Shown here piece after piece: positions 20,303-28,694 of a DNA stretch of 64,000 nt. Numbering within the stretch: the stretch's first letter is position 1; each line of letters starts with the position of its first letter. The notes under the pieces are model-generated. The model was not told the origin of the DNA, made no database searches, and saw nothing but the letters and a program-made list of their open reading frames with translations. The position numbers and the translations under genes were made by a program. The stretch comes from Alkalicoccobacillus murimartini (GTDB lineage: Bacteria > Bacillota > Bacilli > Bacillales > Bacillaceae_D): NCBI RefSeq assembly GCF_030813245.1, contig NZ_JAUSUA010000002.1, forward strand, positions 806,001 to 870,000, in the 5' to 3' direction.

Positions 20303-21547
20303 ATGTCACATTTTTTCGCGAAACTTAGTCGAGAACAAATGAAAACGTACAATCAAAAACTAATTCTGAGGCTTCTTAAAGAACATGGGACATTATCAAA
20401 AGCCCAGCTATCAGAATTTAGTCAGCTCACTGTTCCCGCCGTCACTGGCTTTATTAAAACATTATGTGACAATAAATTAATTGAAGAGGTAGGTCCTACC
20501 AAAACTAGTCGAGGCAGATTTCCGTCTCTATTCCGTTTGAAAACAGATAATATTCATGTTTTGGCTGTAACCATTGCCACTTCTCATGTCAAAGCATCGA
20601 TTATCGATCTGAATGGACAAATCCAAAAGATCTATCAAGCTTCTCTACCTCCTAACTCAGCTCCAGATCAAGCGATGGAATATGTGAGGAAATTAATTGA
20701 TCAATGCCAGCATGACAGGTATCACATTTTAGGATTAGGCATTGGTGTTCACGGTATTGTAGACATTGATGAAGGATTACTTGTATTTCCTCCACAACTA
20801 TCATGGAGATCCTATCCAATTGTTGAAGAATTAAAAAAATCGTATTCGTACCCTATACTTGTAGATAATGATTGTAACGCTATGGCGATAGGAGAAAGAT
20901 GGTTTGGAAGCGCAAAGGAAGGTCAAACATCAGTTACTTTAAATGTAGATTATGGGATTGGTGCTGGAATCTACATGAACAATAGTGTCTTTAGAGGGTC
21001 TCATCATGCAGCAGGACAAATTGGTCACACAACAATTGAAGAAAATGGTCCTACTTGTCCTTGTGGTAACGATGGCTGTCTCGAAATGTTTGCTAGTGAG
21101 CCTTCAATCCTACGTCATCTGACTTCACACATATCTTCAGGTGTCGCTTCGATAGCTAAAGACATTGCAGGAGATGTACAATCCATTAGGATTAACCACC
21201 TTTATGATGCCGCTCTGTTAAATGACGAGCTTTCATGTTCACTTATCTCTAGGGCAGGTACATTAACAGGGAAAGGTGTATCAGGGTTAATAAATATCTT
21301 AAATCCAGATCGAATAATCCTTACTGGAGGCCTGCTTCGTTCAGAAGACACTTTTTTTGAACCATTTAAAAAAGCAATCCTAGATCATTCGATCAAATCA
21401 AATACAAGACATCTTGAGGTCCTAAAATCGAATTTAGGAGAGCATCGTGACGTTATCGGGGCTGCTTCTCTCTGGATCGATAAATTATTCAACAGCCAGG
21501 TCACTCTTGAATCTCTTAATATACAATCTACAAAGGTAAATAGTTAA
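20303..21547 (+). CDS. ROK-family transcriptional repressor
   Basis: The 414-residue protein has an N-terminal winged helix (about 15-75; GTLSKAQLSEFSQLTVPAV) and a ROK actin-like domain with VDNDCNAMAIGE. The intact zinc motif CPCGNDGC is followed by LEMFAS. It probably represses the divergent sugar ABC operon and its own gene, with the imported sugar or a derivative as inducer. The start at 20303 has AAGGAGG upstream; in-frame codons before it do not. The presence of the zinc motif contrasts with the ROK protein at 1121. Confidence 0.9.
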   Translation: MSHFFAKLSREQMKTYNQKLILRLLKEHGTLSKAQLSEFSQLTVPAVTGFIKTLCDNKLIEEVGPTKTSRGRFPSLFRLKTDNIHVLAVTIATSHVKASIIDLNGQIQKIYQASLPPNSAPDQAMEYVRKLIDQCQHDRYHILGLGIGVHGIVDIDEGLLVFPPQLSWRSYPIVEELKKSYSYPILVDNDCNAMAIGERWFGSAKEGQTSVTLNVDYGIGAGIYMNNSVFRGSHHAAGQIGHTTIEENGPTCPCGNDGCLEMFASEPSILRHLTSHISSGVASIAKDIAGDVQSIRINHLYDAALLNDELSCSLISRAGTLTGKGVSGLINILNPDRIILTGGLLRSEDTFFEPFKKAILDHSIKSNTRHLEVLKSNLGEHRDVIGAASLWIDKLFNSQVTLESLNIQSTKVNS

Positions 21548-21678
21548 TTCGTTTACAATCCTCTTTCCGCATATTACATATAGTCATCTTTTAATTTAAT
21601 TTTTCAGAATAAAATTGATTAAACGTGTGTTTATTTGTATGATATTCATATATGTTTACGTGTGAAAGGGGATATCTA

Positions 21679-23211
21679 ATGGACAAAACAAAAGAGATAC
21701 ATTTTGAACATCTACTTTCTGGTCATGCGACCGACACCATTGTTTTAATCCATTGCAATGCAGCAGACATGAGTATCTTTGATTGGATTGTTCCTTATCT
21801 TAGACAATCATTTCACGTCGTTCGATATGATTTAAGAGGTTATGGTCAAAGTGATAGAGGCGATGATCCCCTCACCCTTGATAGGTTTGCTAATGATTTA
21901 TACACATTAATGAACAAAATTGGACTGACAAAAGTTCACTTGGCAGGATTACAGCTTGGAGCACTAATTTCCATTCGGTTTGCTCATCTCTATAAGGAAC
22001 GAGTGAGCTCACTTGTTTTGATGTCAATTCCTTGTTTTCCACCTGATATAATAGAAAAAATGACTAAACACCGTTTGGCGATTAGGCCCGATGGATCGGA
22101 TATTCCAACTGATTATATCCTCAGACAGGCTAGTACACTACCTAACGGCCATCCAGCACTGGAACAAGCAGCCCAAAGCGCATTAAATGCTGATGTTCAT
22201 GTGTGTAAAGAGATTACTCAATTAACAATGAGTTCAAATCCACTACATGAGTTGGCCTCTATTACGCAGCCTACCTTTATTATTTCAGGTGCTGAAGATG
22301 TCTTTTTTCCCTACCACTATCTTCATGCTGTTGTACGTGAATTTTCACACTGTCATTCAATTGTGATGCCAAATACGTCGAGTTTACTCGTTATTGATGA
22401 CCCAAAAATGCTTTCCTCTTTAATCACCACATACTTTCAGCTCGACACTTACTCTACAGAACAAACAGATCCCTTTTTAGCTAACATGAAAGAAGCGATT
22501 CAATCGTCTGTCACCTCGTTGCAGCTACCAGCTACAAAAGTAGATGCGACGCTAAAAATAAAGACAGCCGATGAATTCACTGTTTCTATTAATGATATAA
22601 ATATAAAAGGTGGTTGGAATAAACGTTACGCAACATCCTTATTACTTTTCCTTGTCTTACATCCATCAGCAAGTAGGGAACAAATCTGTGATGCCTTGTG
22701 GCCAGACATTCCTATCACAACAGCTAAGAAAAATTTGCGCGTTTATTTAGTACACCTACGCAGCCTACTCAATCAAGAAGATGGAGAGACAATGCTTGAA
22801 GTAAGCCGAGAACGAATTTATTTGAATGCAACGATTAAATGCGACTTACTTGATCTTTTAAGCCAAACTAAAGCGGCCATTTTAGAATCTCAGCCTTCTA
22901 CACGTCTAACACTTGCTGTTCAGATCGAGCGTGCACTTCAAACCATTCAGACACCTGTTCTCTATGAGGATTGGTATTTAACAATATGGAGAGACCTACA
23001 AAATCATTGGATCTCTCTCTTTAGCTGGAGTGCTAAAGAGCTTGCTAATCTCGGAAACTTTGAACTCGCTCTTCAACAGCTACTAACCGTTACAAAAAGT
23101 GTCGAAGATGAATTGTTAATTGAAACGGCATTAGATATTGCTTATATGAGTCAATCTCAGTTACTTATCAACAAGTGGACAAAGACACATGATGAATTTT
23201 TAAGTCTGTAA
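21679..23211 (+). CDS. degenerate alpha/beta-hydrolase fused to SARP-like DNA-binding and BTAD-like regions
   Basis: This 510-residue two-part protein starts with an alpha/beta-hydrolase fold (about 1-265). The oxyanion-region HCNAAD and the strand-loop YDLRGYGQSD are normal. However, the nucleophile elbow reads GLQLGA with Gln92 in place of Ser, and the C-terminal His is missing (MPNTSSLLVIDDP). Residues about 290-400 form an OmpR/SARP-like winged helix (SREQICDALWPD, AKKNLRVYLVHLRSLL). A helical C-terminus follows, like bacterial transcriptional activation domains. I infer a one-component regulator whose dead hydrolase binds a ligand. The start at 21679 follows AAAGGGG. Its targets are unknown. 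Confidence 0.75.
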   Translation: MDKTKEIHFEHLLSGHATDTIVLIHCNAADMSIFDWIVPYLRQSFHVVRYDLRGYGQSDRGDDPLTLDRFANDLYTLMNKIGLTKVHLAGLQLGALISIRFAHLYKERVSSLVLMSIPCFPPDIIEKMTKHRLAIRPDGSDIPTDYILRQASTLPNGHPALEQAAQSALNADVHVCKEITQLTMSSNPLHELASITQPTFIISGAEDVFFPYHYLHAVVREFSHCHSIVMPNTSSLLVIDDPKMLSSLITTYFQLDTYSTEQTDPFLANMKEAIQSSVTSLQLPATKVDATLKIKTADEFTVSINDINIKGGWNKRYATSLLLFLVLHPSASREQICDALWPDIPITTAKKNLRVYLVHLRSLLNQEDGETMLEVSRERIYLNATIKCDLLDLLSQTKAAILESQPSTRLTLAVQIERALQTIQTPVLYEDWYLTIWRDLQNHWISLFSWSAKELANLGNFELALQQLLTVTKSVEDELLIETALDIAYMSQSQLLINKWTKTHDEFLSL

Positions 23212-23224
23212 TGATAAAAATTAG

Positions 23225-23302
23225 TTATCCACATGTTCATGATTTGTTTTATGCCAACTAATTCATGAAAAACACTTATCCACAAGTGGATAAGTGTTTT
23301 TC
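23225..23302. other. DnaA-box cluster containing a terminator-like palindrome
   Basis: Perfect DnaA boxes TTATCCACA occur at 23225-23233 and 23276-23284. A one-mismatch inverted box (TTATCCACT on the minus strand) spans 23285-23293. The last two lie in a perfect 17-bp inverted repeat (23267-23283 and 23286-23302) with a 2-base centre, ending in T5. The palindrome may terminate the hydrolase-regulator gene, and the boxes may bind DnaA. Both readings fit the sequence. Confidence 0.6.
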
Positions 23303-23411
23303 ATTTGTAGTTTCATGCCCATTCGGCTTTTGTATCCACTCTCATTCTCAAGCATTTCGCTACTTCATCTAAAACTGTGGTTCTACATCTACGTTTAAAA
23401 AAGCAGAAACC

Positions 23412-23432
23412 TGAATCATTTTTACTGATTCA
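23412..23432 (-). terminator. weak hairpin after the anti-sigma gene
   Basis: TGAATCA (23412-23418) pairs with TGATTCA (23426-23432); a T-rich stretch follows some ten bases later on the minus strand. It is the only candidate terminator for the sigma/anti-sigma operon. The rest of 23303-23466 shows nothing recognisable. Confidence 0.35.
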
Positions 23433-23466
23433 CAACCACTTAGAATTTCTCATGAATAAGTACTAG

Positions 23467-24462
23467 TTAATCTATTTTCTTCAACTCCACCTCACCAATA
23501 TCATTTATTCGAAATGCAAATGAATCCAAATGATCATACGAAGAAATTTGGAAGGTAGTCGAAATGGTTGTGGTTTGATAGTTATCATTCGACGAGATAC
23601 TATACATATCAGCACCGTAATCATTACCCTCTGTATCCAATATAAGCATCTCCGAAAAAATATGCTCTTGTTCGCGGTAATCCCCTTCAACTTCAAACTC
23701 AAGATATAAAGATGTTGGATTAGCTGTTGCTTCTTTAATTTTAATTGGTGCTGTTTCGTCTAATGCTATATACTTAGTTGGTTTACTTTCACTTCTTTTT
23801 TCCATATCGTTCATTGGAACTCTCCACTCACCATTGATACTTTCAAAATCTCCATTTCTCCATAATTTAATCATTTCTACTTCTAAGGTTGCATCATTTA
23901 TAACAGGTACTGCTTCTTCACCAATATTGTCGTACAGAGCTTCAATCTGAACAAGACCTTCACTATTATGTAAAAAGGCTTCTTCACCCCCACCACTAAA
24001 ATATAAGGTCCCATCTCCCTTACGTGGTTCAGTATCCGGTATACTTTCTATTAGGTACGTTCCATCTCCATTTTTCAATCGATAATCAAACGTTACTCGC
24101 TCAACATCTTTTAACTGCTTAACATCTTCAAACTTCATCTTGATGTTCATCCCTAACTTTCGATCATCATAAAAATGATCTGAAAGGGTTATTTCAATCC
24201 CTTTATTACTTACCGAATGGCCATCCTTTTGTACATAACCTTCTGATATGGCTTTATTCACACCACGGTCACTTTGGAATAGTTGTGAGAACGAGGCCTG
24301 CACATCATCGTTCATTAAAACGAAGCCTGCCAACACGACTGCCGCAGCCGATATAACCATGCGTTGTACGTATCGTTTCTTTTTACGTTGAGATGATTTT
24401 AATTGAATTTCTTTATACGTTTCATCTAATGCAGAACGTACTTTTCCTGGAATTTTAGCCAA
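23467..24462 (-). CDS. DUF4179-type anti-sigma factor
   Basis: The 331-residue protein has a short cytoplasmic N-terminus (about 1-30), one membrane helix (MVISAAAVVLAGFVLM) and a large extracytoplasmic beta-rich domain. This architecture matches the DUF4179 anti-sigma proteins that pair with ECF sigma factors. It should hold the sigma factor inactive until an envelope signal arrives. The TTG start at 24462 follows GGGAG and overlaps the sigma gene by 8 bases, so the two are coupled. Confidence 0.8.
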   Translation of the reverse strand: MAKIPGKVRSALDETYKEIQLKSSQRKKKRYVQRMVISAAAVVLAGFVLMNDDVQASFSQLFQSDRGVNKAISEGYVQKDGHSVSNKGIEITLSDHFYDDRKLGMNIKMKFEDVKQLKDVERVTFDYRLKNGDGTYLIESIPDTEPRKGDGTLYFSGGGEEAFLHNSEGLVQIEALYDNIGEEAVPVINDATLEVEMIKLWRNGDFESINGEWRVPMNDMEKRSESKPTKYIALDETAPIKIKEATANPTSLYLEFEVEGDYREQEHIFSEMLILDTEGNDYGADMYSISSNDNYQTTTISTTFQISSYDHLDSFAFRINDIGEVELKKID

Positions 24463-24973
24463 CTGGATTCACTCCCTCAAATGTATAATAAGTATCTCGA
24501 AGAATTGTCTTTCCGCGACAAAGTCTTGATTTAATCGTACCCTCTGGCTCATTCAGAATCGTACTAATTTCTTTTGTTGTGTAGCCAACTACATAATATA
24601 GAGTAAATACCAATCGATATTGATCAGATAAACTGTTAAGCGCATCTGCTAGCTCTATATTTTTAAATGAATCTGCAGCTTCAAGTAGTTGGTGTGGCAG
24701 ATCTACCATTTGTATTTTTTGTTTCTTCTTCACCAGACTAGTACATTTATTAAGCAAAATCTTGCAGAGCCACGTATGAAAATACTCGTTCTTTTTTAAG
24801 GTGTGTAGCCTTTCAAAAGCCGTTAAGATGGTATCCTGCAAGACATCCGCCGCATCCTGTTCCTCTTTAACAAATCGTATCGCCGTACGATACAGCACTT
24901 CCTCATATTGCTGTACGAGCTGAACAAAGGCATCTCCATCACCTTTTTTAGCCTTTTTCACCAACCGTTCCAT
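24455..24973 (-). CDS. ECF RNA polymerase sigma factor
   Basis: The 172-residue protein has sigma region 2 (about 5-70, with EEQDAADVLQDTILTAFERL) and region 4 (about 110-165, with YYVVGYTTKEISTILNEPEGT as helix-turn-helix). These are the two modules of ECF sigma factors. ATG 24973 is preferred: GGAGG ends six bases upstream, whereas the ATG at 24979 abuts it. It directs transcription of an unknown envelope or stress regulon and probably of its own operon with the downstream anti-sigma gene. Confidence 0.9.
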   Translation of the reverse strand: MERLVKKAKKGDGDAFVQLVQQYEEVLYRTAIRFVKEEQDAADVLQDTILTAFERLHTLKKNEYFHTWLCKILLNKCTSLVKKKQKIQMVDLPHQLLEAADSFKNIELADALNSLSDQYRLVFTLYYVVGYTTKEISTILNEPEGTIKSRLCRGKTILRDTYYTFEGVNPVG

Positions 24974-25115
24974 CGCCATCCTCCATTTCGTTTTTACTTT
25001 TACATCTATTAGACAACGAGGCAGGTTATTTAGTTGCATCCTTTTTATATTTTTATTGTAATCATTTTAGAAATTACTTACAATTATTAAAAGAAGTGTA
25101 TTGGAGGGTAACATA

Positions 25116-25562
25116 ATGAACATCTATCAAGCTACGATTGAGGATACCCAGCATTTATCTATATTATTTAATGCCTATCGAGAGTTCTATTATCAAGAAA
25201 CCGATCTCGCAGGAGCCAGTTCCTACATTTCAGAGCGCCTTAAGCAAAAAGACTCCGTTCTATTTGTAGCTGAACACGAAGGAAAATATGTCGGATTTGC
25301 GCAGTTATATCCAACCTTTTCATCCATAGCCATGCAAAAAGCATTTATATTAAATGATCTGTTTGTGGCTGAAGAAGCGCGTAAAAACGGAATTGGCGAT
25401 CAATTGCTCCTTAAAGTAAAAGACTATGCTCTCGCACAAAACGTACTAAGACTCAGCTTGAGTACCGCCATACATAACAAGGCAGCACAACGGTTGTACG
25501 AAAAACACGGGTATGTGCGCGACACTGATTTTTATCATTATCAGCTGACTTTAGAGGATTAA
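25116..25562 (+). CDS. GNAT-family N-acetyltransferase
   Basis: The 148-residue protein has the acetyl-CoA-binding motif A of GNAT enzymes (LNDLFVAEEARKNGIGDQLL) and the C-terminal NKAAQRLYEKHGYVR. The substrate is unknown; amines, amino acids or protein termini are all possible. ATG 25116 follows GGAGG by a normal distance. The gene is single, divergent from the sigma operon, and closed by a very strong terminator. Confidence 0.88.
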   Translation: MNIYQATIEDTQHLSILFNAYREFYYQETDLAGASSYISERLKQKDSVLFVAEHEGKYVGFAQLYPTFSSIAMQKAFILNDLFVAEEARKNGIGDQLLLKVKDYALAQNVLRLSLSTAIHNKAAQRLYEKHGYVRDTDFYHYQLTLED

Positions 25563-25593
25563 CAGGGTGTGAGTTACACATTCCTTCCTCAAC

Positions 25594-25629
25594 AAAAAAA
25601 GAACCTCTCTTTGCAGAGGTTCTTTTTTT
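25594..25629 (+). terminator. terminator of the acetyltransferase gene
   Basis: AGAACCTCT pairs with AGAGGTTCT around a short loop. Seven A precede and seven T follow, so it can act in both directions. Confidence 0.95.
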
Positions 25630-25778
25630 GTTTACTCTTTCTAGCGTTAGTCAACTGCATTCCCAAATGGCCCTCACTTATCTTGATGACATCTCACAAA
25701 TAAAACAGTTTTATCCATTTTAAGTGTAACAAACCACAAAACATAAGTATATGAATTTTCAATCAGTTTAGAGTATTT

Positions 25779-25842
25779 GCCAATCTTCCCTGTTCAAATT
25801 GGCGATCATGCACATTGTTTAAACCGAACCAGTTGGTATACT
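25779..25842 (+). promoter_or_regulatory. promoter and upstream dyad of the ABC operon
   Basis: TTGTTT (25815-25820) and TATACT (25837-25842) are 16 bp apart, 40 bases before the ATPase gene. Just upstream, GCCAAT (25779-25784) and ATTGGC (25798-25803) form an inverted repeat placed like an activator or repressor site. I see no TPP or other riboswitch core in 25630-25881. Confidence 0.5.
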
Positions 25843-25881
25843 TACGCTAACAATTCTCGTAACAGAAAGTAGGGATAGCTA

Positions 25882-26646
25882 TTGAGTTTAGTTGTATCCG
25901 ATGTAAATAAGTCATTTGGAGACGATGAATCAAAAAAACATGTACTCAAGAATGTTTCTTTTGTTGGGAAAGAGAATGAGTTCATTTGTATTCTAGGTCA
26001 TAGTGGGTGCGGAAAATCAACTCTCTTGAACCTTCTCGCTGGATTTGCGAAGCCAGATGAAGGAACGATTAAAGTTAATAACACAATCGTTAGTGGACCT
26101 CACCGCGAACGAGGTGTTGTATTTCAAGAGCATGCTTTATTTCCTTGGTACACCGTTCTCGACAACATTGCCATGGGACCAAGCTTAGAAGGCCGATCCA
26201 AGTCAGAGGCTCGGAAAATTGCAACTACCTACCTTGAGCTTGTTGGATTATCAGAATGTGCCAATCAGTATCCTAGTCAACTTTCTGGTGGAATGAAGCA
26301 GCGAGTTGGGATTGCTCGCGCTCTTGCAAACAAGCCTAATATTTTATTAATGGATGAACCCTTTGGCGCACTGGATATTCTTACGAGGGAAACAATGCGA
26401 AGGGAGCTTCTCTCCATTTGGATGAAGCTAAAAACGATGGTCATTTTTGTGACCCATAGTATTGATGAAGCGGTGTACCTCGCCGATCGAGTTCTTGTGA
26501 TGAAGGATGGAGAAGTTGCCTTAAACAAGGAAATTACGTTGGAACGCCCAAGAAAGTCTGATCATTCAGAATTTATTTCTATATCAAAAGAACTGCAATC
26601 TCTTTTAGAGACCATAAATGAATCAAACAAGGGGGTTCTTACATGA
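25882..26646 (+). CDS. ABC transporter ATP-binding protein, nitrate/sulfonate/taurine type
   Basis: The 254-residue ATPase has Walker A (GHSGCGKST), the ABC signature (LSGGMKQR), Walker B (ILLMDEPFGALD) and the H-loop (VTHSIDE). Its sequence is of the SsuB/TauB/ThiZ class that powers importers with NMT1-type binding proteins. The start is TTG with AGGG upstream. It overlaps the permease gene by 4 bases. Confidence 0.92.
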   Translation: MSLVVSDVNKSFGDDESKKHVLKNVSFVGKENEFICILGHSGCGKSTLLNLLAGFAKPDEGTIKVNNTIVSGPHRERGVVFQEHALFPWYTVLDNIAMGPSLEGRSKSEARKIATTYLELVGLSECANQYPSQLSGGMKQRVGIARALANKPNILLMDEPFGALDILTRETMRRELLSIWMKLKTMVIFVTHSIDEAVYLADRVLVMKDGEVALNKEITLERPRKSDHSEFISISKELQSLLETINESNKGVLT

Positions 26647-27503
26647 CTGTTACAGATACTCCCAAGGAAAGCCTGGTCACAAGTAAACGAAAACATCGAT
26701 CAAAATCGAGAGTTTTTGATCGAGAAGGCATTCTTCGTGGAAGTACCGTGCTCGGATTCTTTGTGTTGTGGCAGATAATCGGTCTAGCGAACCAGCAAAT
26801 TGAATGGATGAATCCTACGTTCCTTCCGACTCCTATCAATGTATTAGAGGCAGCTCTTCGATTACATGAGCAAGGTGTGCTTTTTACACATATTTGGTCT
26901 AGTACGTGGCGGTTATTGTTAGGTTTTATACTCGGGGTGATGATTGCTGTTATTCTGGCCTTTCTTATCGCTAAATTCAAGCCGATACAAAATGTAATTG
27001 AACCTCTGATCAACATGGTTGGACCTATTCCTCCGTTTGCTTTACTACCTATCTTTATTATTTGGATGGGCGTTGGGGAACTACCAAAGCTTTCACTCAT
27101 TATCTATGCTACAGCTATTCCTATGATTGCCTATACCGTAGATGGAATCCGGAATGTTAACCCGCTCTTAATACGATCTGCGTTGTCTCTCGGTGCTACC
27201 CAGTGGCAGGTATTCAAACGAGTGATTTTACCATCATCGCTTCCACCTATTTTTGTTGGCATGCGAGTAACACTTGCCATTGCCTTCTCTGCAATGGTTG
27301 TCGCTGAAATGATTGGTTCACATTCAGGACTTGGTTACTTAATTATCGATTCAAGAAACTTTTTTCAAATGGACAATATGTTTTTAGCTGCTGCCTTAAT
27401 TGGTGTGCTTTACTCCATCTTTGCATTGATTTTAGGTCAGATCGAAAGAAGACTGTTCAAATGGAAATATGGGACTCAGATGAATGACGCCGTATCAAAA
27501 TAA
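26643..27503 (+). CDS. ABC transporter permease, SsuC/ThiX type
   Basis: The 286-residue protein has six predicted membrane helices and the conserved coupling loop ALSLGATQWQVFKRVILPSSLP of nitrate/sulfonate/pyrimidine importers. It sits between its ATPase and binding-protein genes with minimal spacing. The substrate is not revealed by sequence: alkanesulfonates, taurine or thiamine precursors are the usual ones. Confidence 0.92.
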   Translation: MTVTDTPKESLVTSKRKHRSKSRVFDREGILRGSTVLGFFVLWQIIGLANQQIEWMNPTFLPTPINVLEAALRLHEQGVLFTHIWSSTWRLLLGFILGVMIAVILAFLIAKFKPIQNVIEPLINMVGPIPPFALLPIFIIWMGVGELPKLSLIIYATAIPMIAYTVDGIRNVNPLLIRSALSLGATQWQVFKRVILPSSLPPIFVGMRVTLAIAFSAMVVAEMIGSHSGLGYLIIDSRNFFQMDNMFLAAALIGVLYSIFALILGQIERRLFKWKYGTQMNDAVSK

Positions 27504-27527
27504 ATGATTAAAGGAGTGGATTACTTG

Positions 27528-28559
27528 ATGAAACAGCAGACAAAGAGAATCGTTGCTACAGGAGCTGTGCTTTCTTCTATCATGCTACTTGGGGCTTGCT
27601 CAGATAACGAGACGACTTCTAATACCGGAGACAATGATTTAGAACAAACGGATGTTACTCTTTATGGAGTCATTGATACACAGGTATCTGCGCAACAAGT
27701 CATTGCAGATGAAATGGGCTTTTTTGAAGATGAAGGACTAAATGTCACGAATACCATTGTTCAATCTGGACCAGATATTGGCCCTCTCATTGCAAGTGGT
27801 GATGCTGAAGCAAGCTTCGAGACAACCATAACGAATATCACATTAAAAGCATCGAATGTTGATAATGTGATTGTCGCTCCAATGGCGAATATTTCTGGCA
27901 CCCAAGCGGTCATTGCAAGCCCTGACTTTGAGATCAATAGCGCCGAAGACATTGAAGGCGCAACGATCGGAATGGTTCAAGGGGCTGGTGTTACCATCGC
28001 CCTGCAAAATATGGCAGATGAATTAGGTGTAGATATGGATCAGGTGAATTTTATTAACATGTCACCGACAGATCAAATCGCTGCACTCGACAACGGAAAC
28101 ATCGATATGATGGCAGCCTGGGAACCTTGGATTACAACTGGTGTGGAACAAGGGGCAGAGTTCTTATTTAGCGGAAATTACTCAGAGCTTCCAGGTGCTG
28201 AAGGTGATGTCGAGTGGATGCAGTATTATTCTACCTTCCAAGTATCAGAAGAATTTTTAGAAGAAAACCCAAACACAGTAAAAGCCTTACTGCGTGCATT
28301 GATTCGTGCAACCGAGTATATCAATGAAGATCGCGAGGGCGCATTAGATATCATGGATGCTTCCATTCAGAACCTGCCTCGCGAACAAATTGCAGAAATT
28401 ATGGATCGAAACATCTACTCAATGGAAGTAGAAGATGACTTAAAAACAGGATCGGACATTATCGCAGAGCACCTATCAAATATGGGCAGTATTCAAAACG
28501 TCCCTGAATTTGAAGAGTATACGGATTTTTCTTTGTTAGAAGAAATACAAGCAGAATAG
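27528..28559 (+). CDS. NMT1/SsuA-like ABC substrate-binding lipoprotein
   Basis: The 343-residue lipoprotein has lipobox LLGAC. Its NMT1-like periplasmic-binding fold shows EMGFFEDEGLNV near the N-terminus and MAAWEPWITTG at the hinge. It binds the small substrate and hands it to the permease. The start at 27528 is the ATG after AAAGGAG; a TTG one codon earlier is equally possible. It completes a B-C-A operon and is followed by a terminator. No linked enzyme identifies the substrate. Confidence 0.9.
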   Translation: MKQQTKRIVATGAVLSSIMLLGACSDNETTSNTGDNDLEQTDVTLYGVIDTQVSAQQVIADEMGFFEDEGLNVTNTIVQSGPDIGPLIASGDAEASFETTITNITLKASNVDNVIVAPMANISGTQAVIASPDFEINSAEDIEGATIGMVQGAGVTIALQNMADELGVDMDQVNFINMSPTDQIAALDNGNIDMMAAWEPWITTGVEQGAEFLFSGNYSELPGAEGDVEWMQYYSTFQVSEEFLEENPNTVKALLRALIRATEYINEDREGALDIMDASIQNLPREQIAEIMDRNIYSMEVEDDLKTGSDIIAEHLSNMGSIQNVPEFEEYTDFSLLEEIQAE

Positions 28560-28566
28560 CATACTG

Positions 28567-28599
28567 AACCGGGTGAGAAACAATTCTTATCCGGTTTTT
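28567..28599 (+). terminator. terminator of the ABC operon
   Basis: AACCGGGTGAGAA pairs with TTCTTATCCGGTT around a 4-base loop, with one unpaired base, and ends in T5. Confidence 0.85.
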
Positions 28600-28694
28600 A
28601 TATTCTCTTAATATCCAAAAGGTAGCATGATGTTTTTAACCTAATGTAATGGGGAACCATTAGTAGTGATTCCTAATGAAAGGACGGCAGACAC

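Noticed and set aside
24455-24979. Alternative start of the ECF sigma gene at 24979
   Set aside because: That ATG directly abuts GGAGG, so initiation at 24973 with six-base spacing is far more likely.
25630-25881. Riboswitch (TPP or S-box) before the SsuABC-like operon
   Set aside because: None of the conserved core words could be found; only a promoter and an inverted repeat are present.
28640-28694. Sigma-B promoter before the DUF2254 gene
   Set aside because: GTTTTT, 14 bp, GGGAAC differs from the consensus at two positions in each element; too weak to call.
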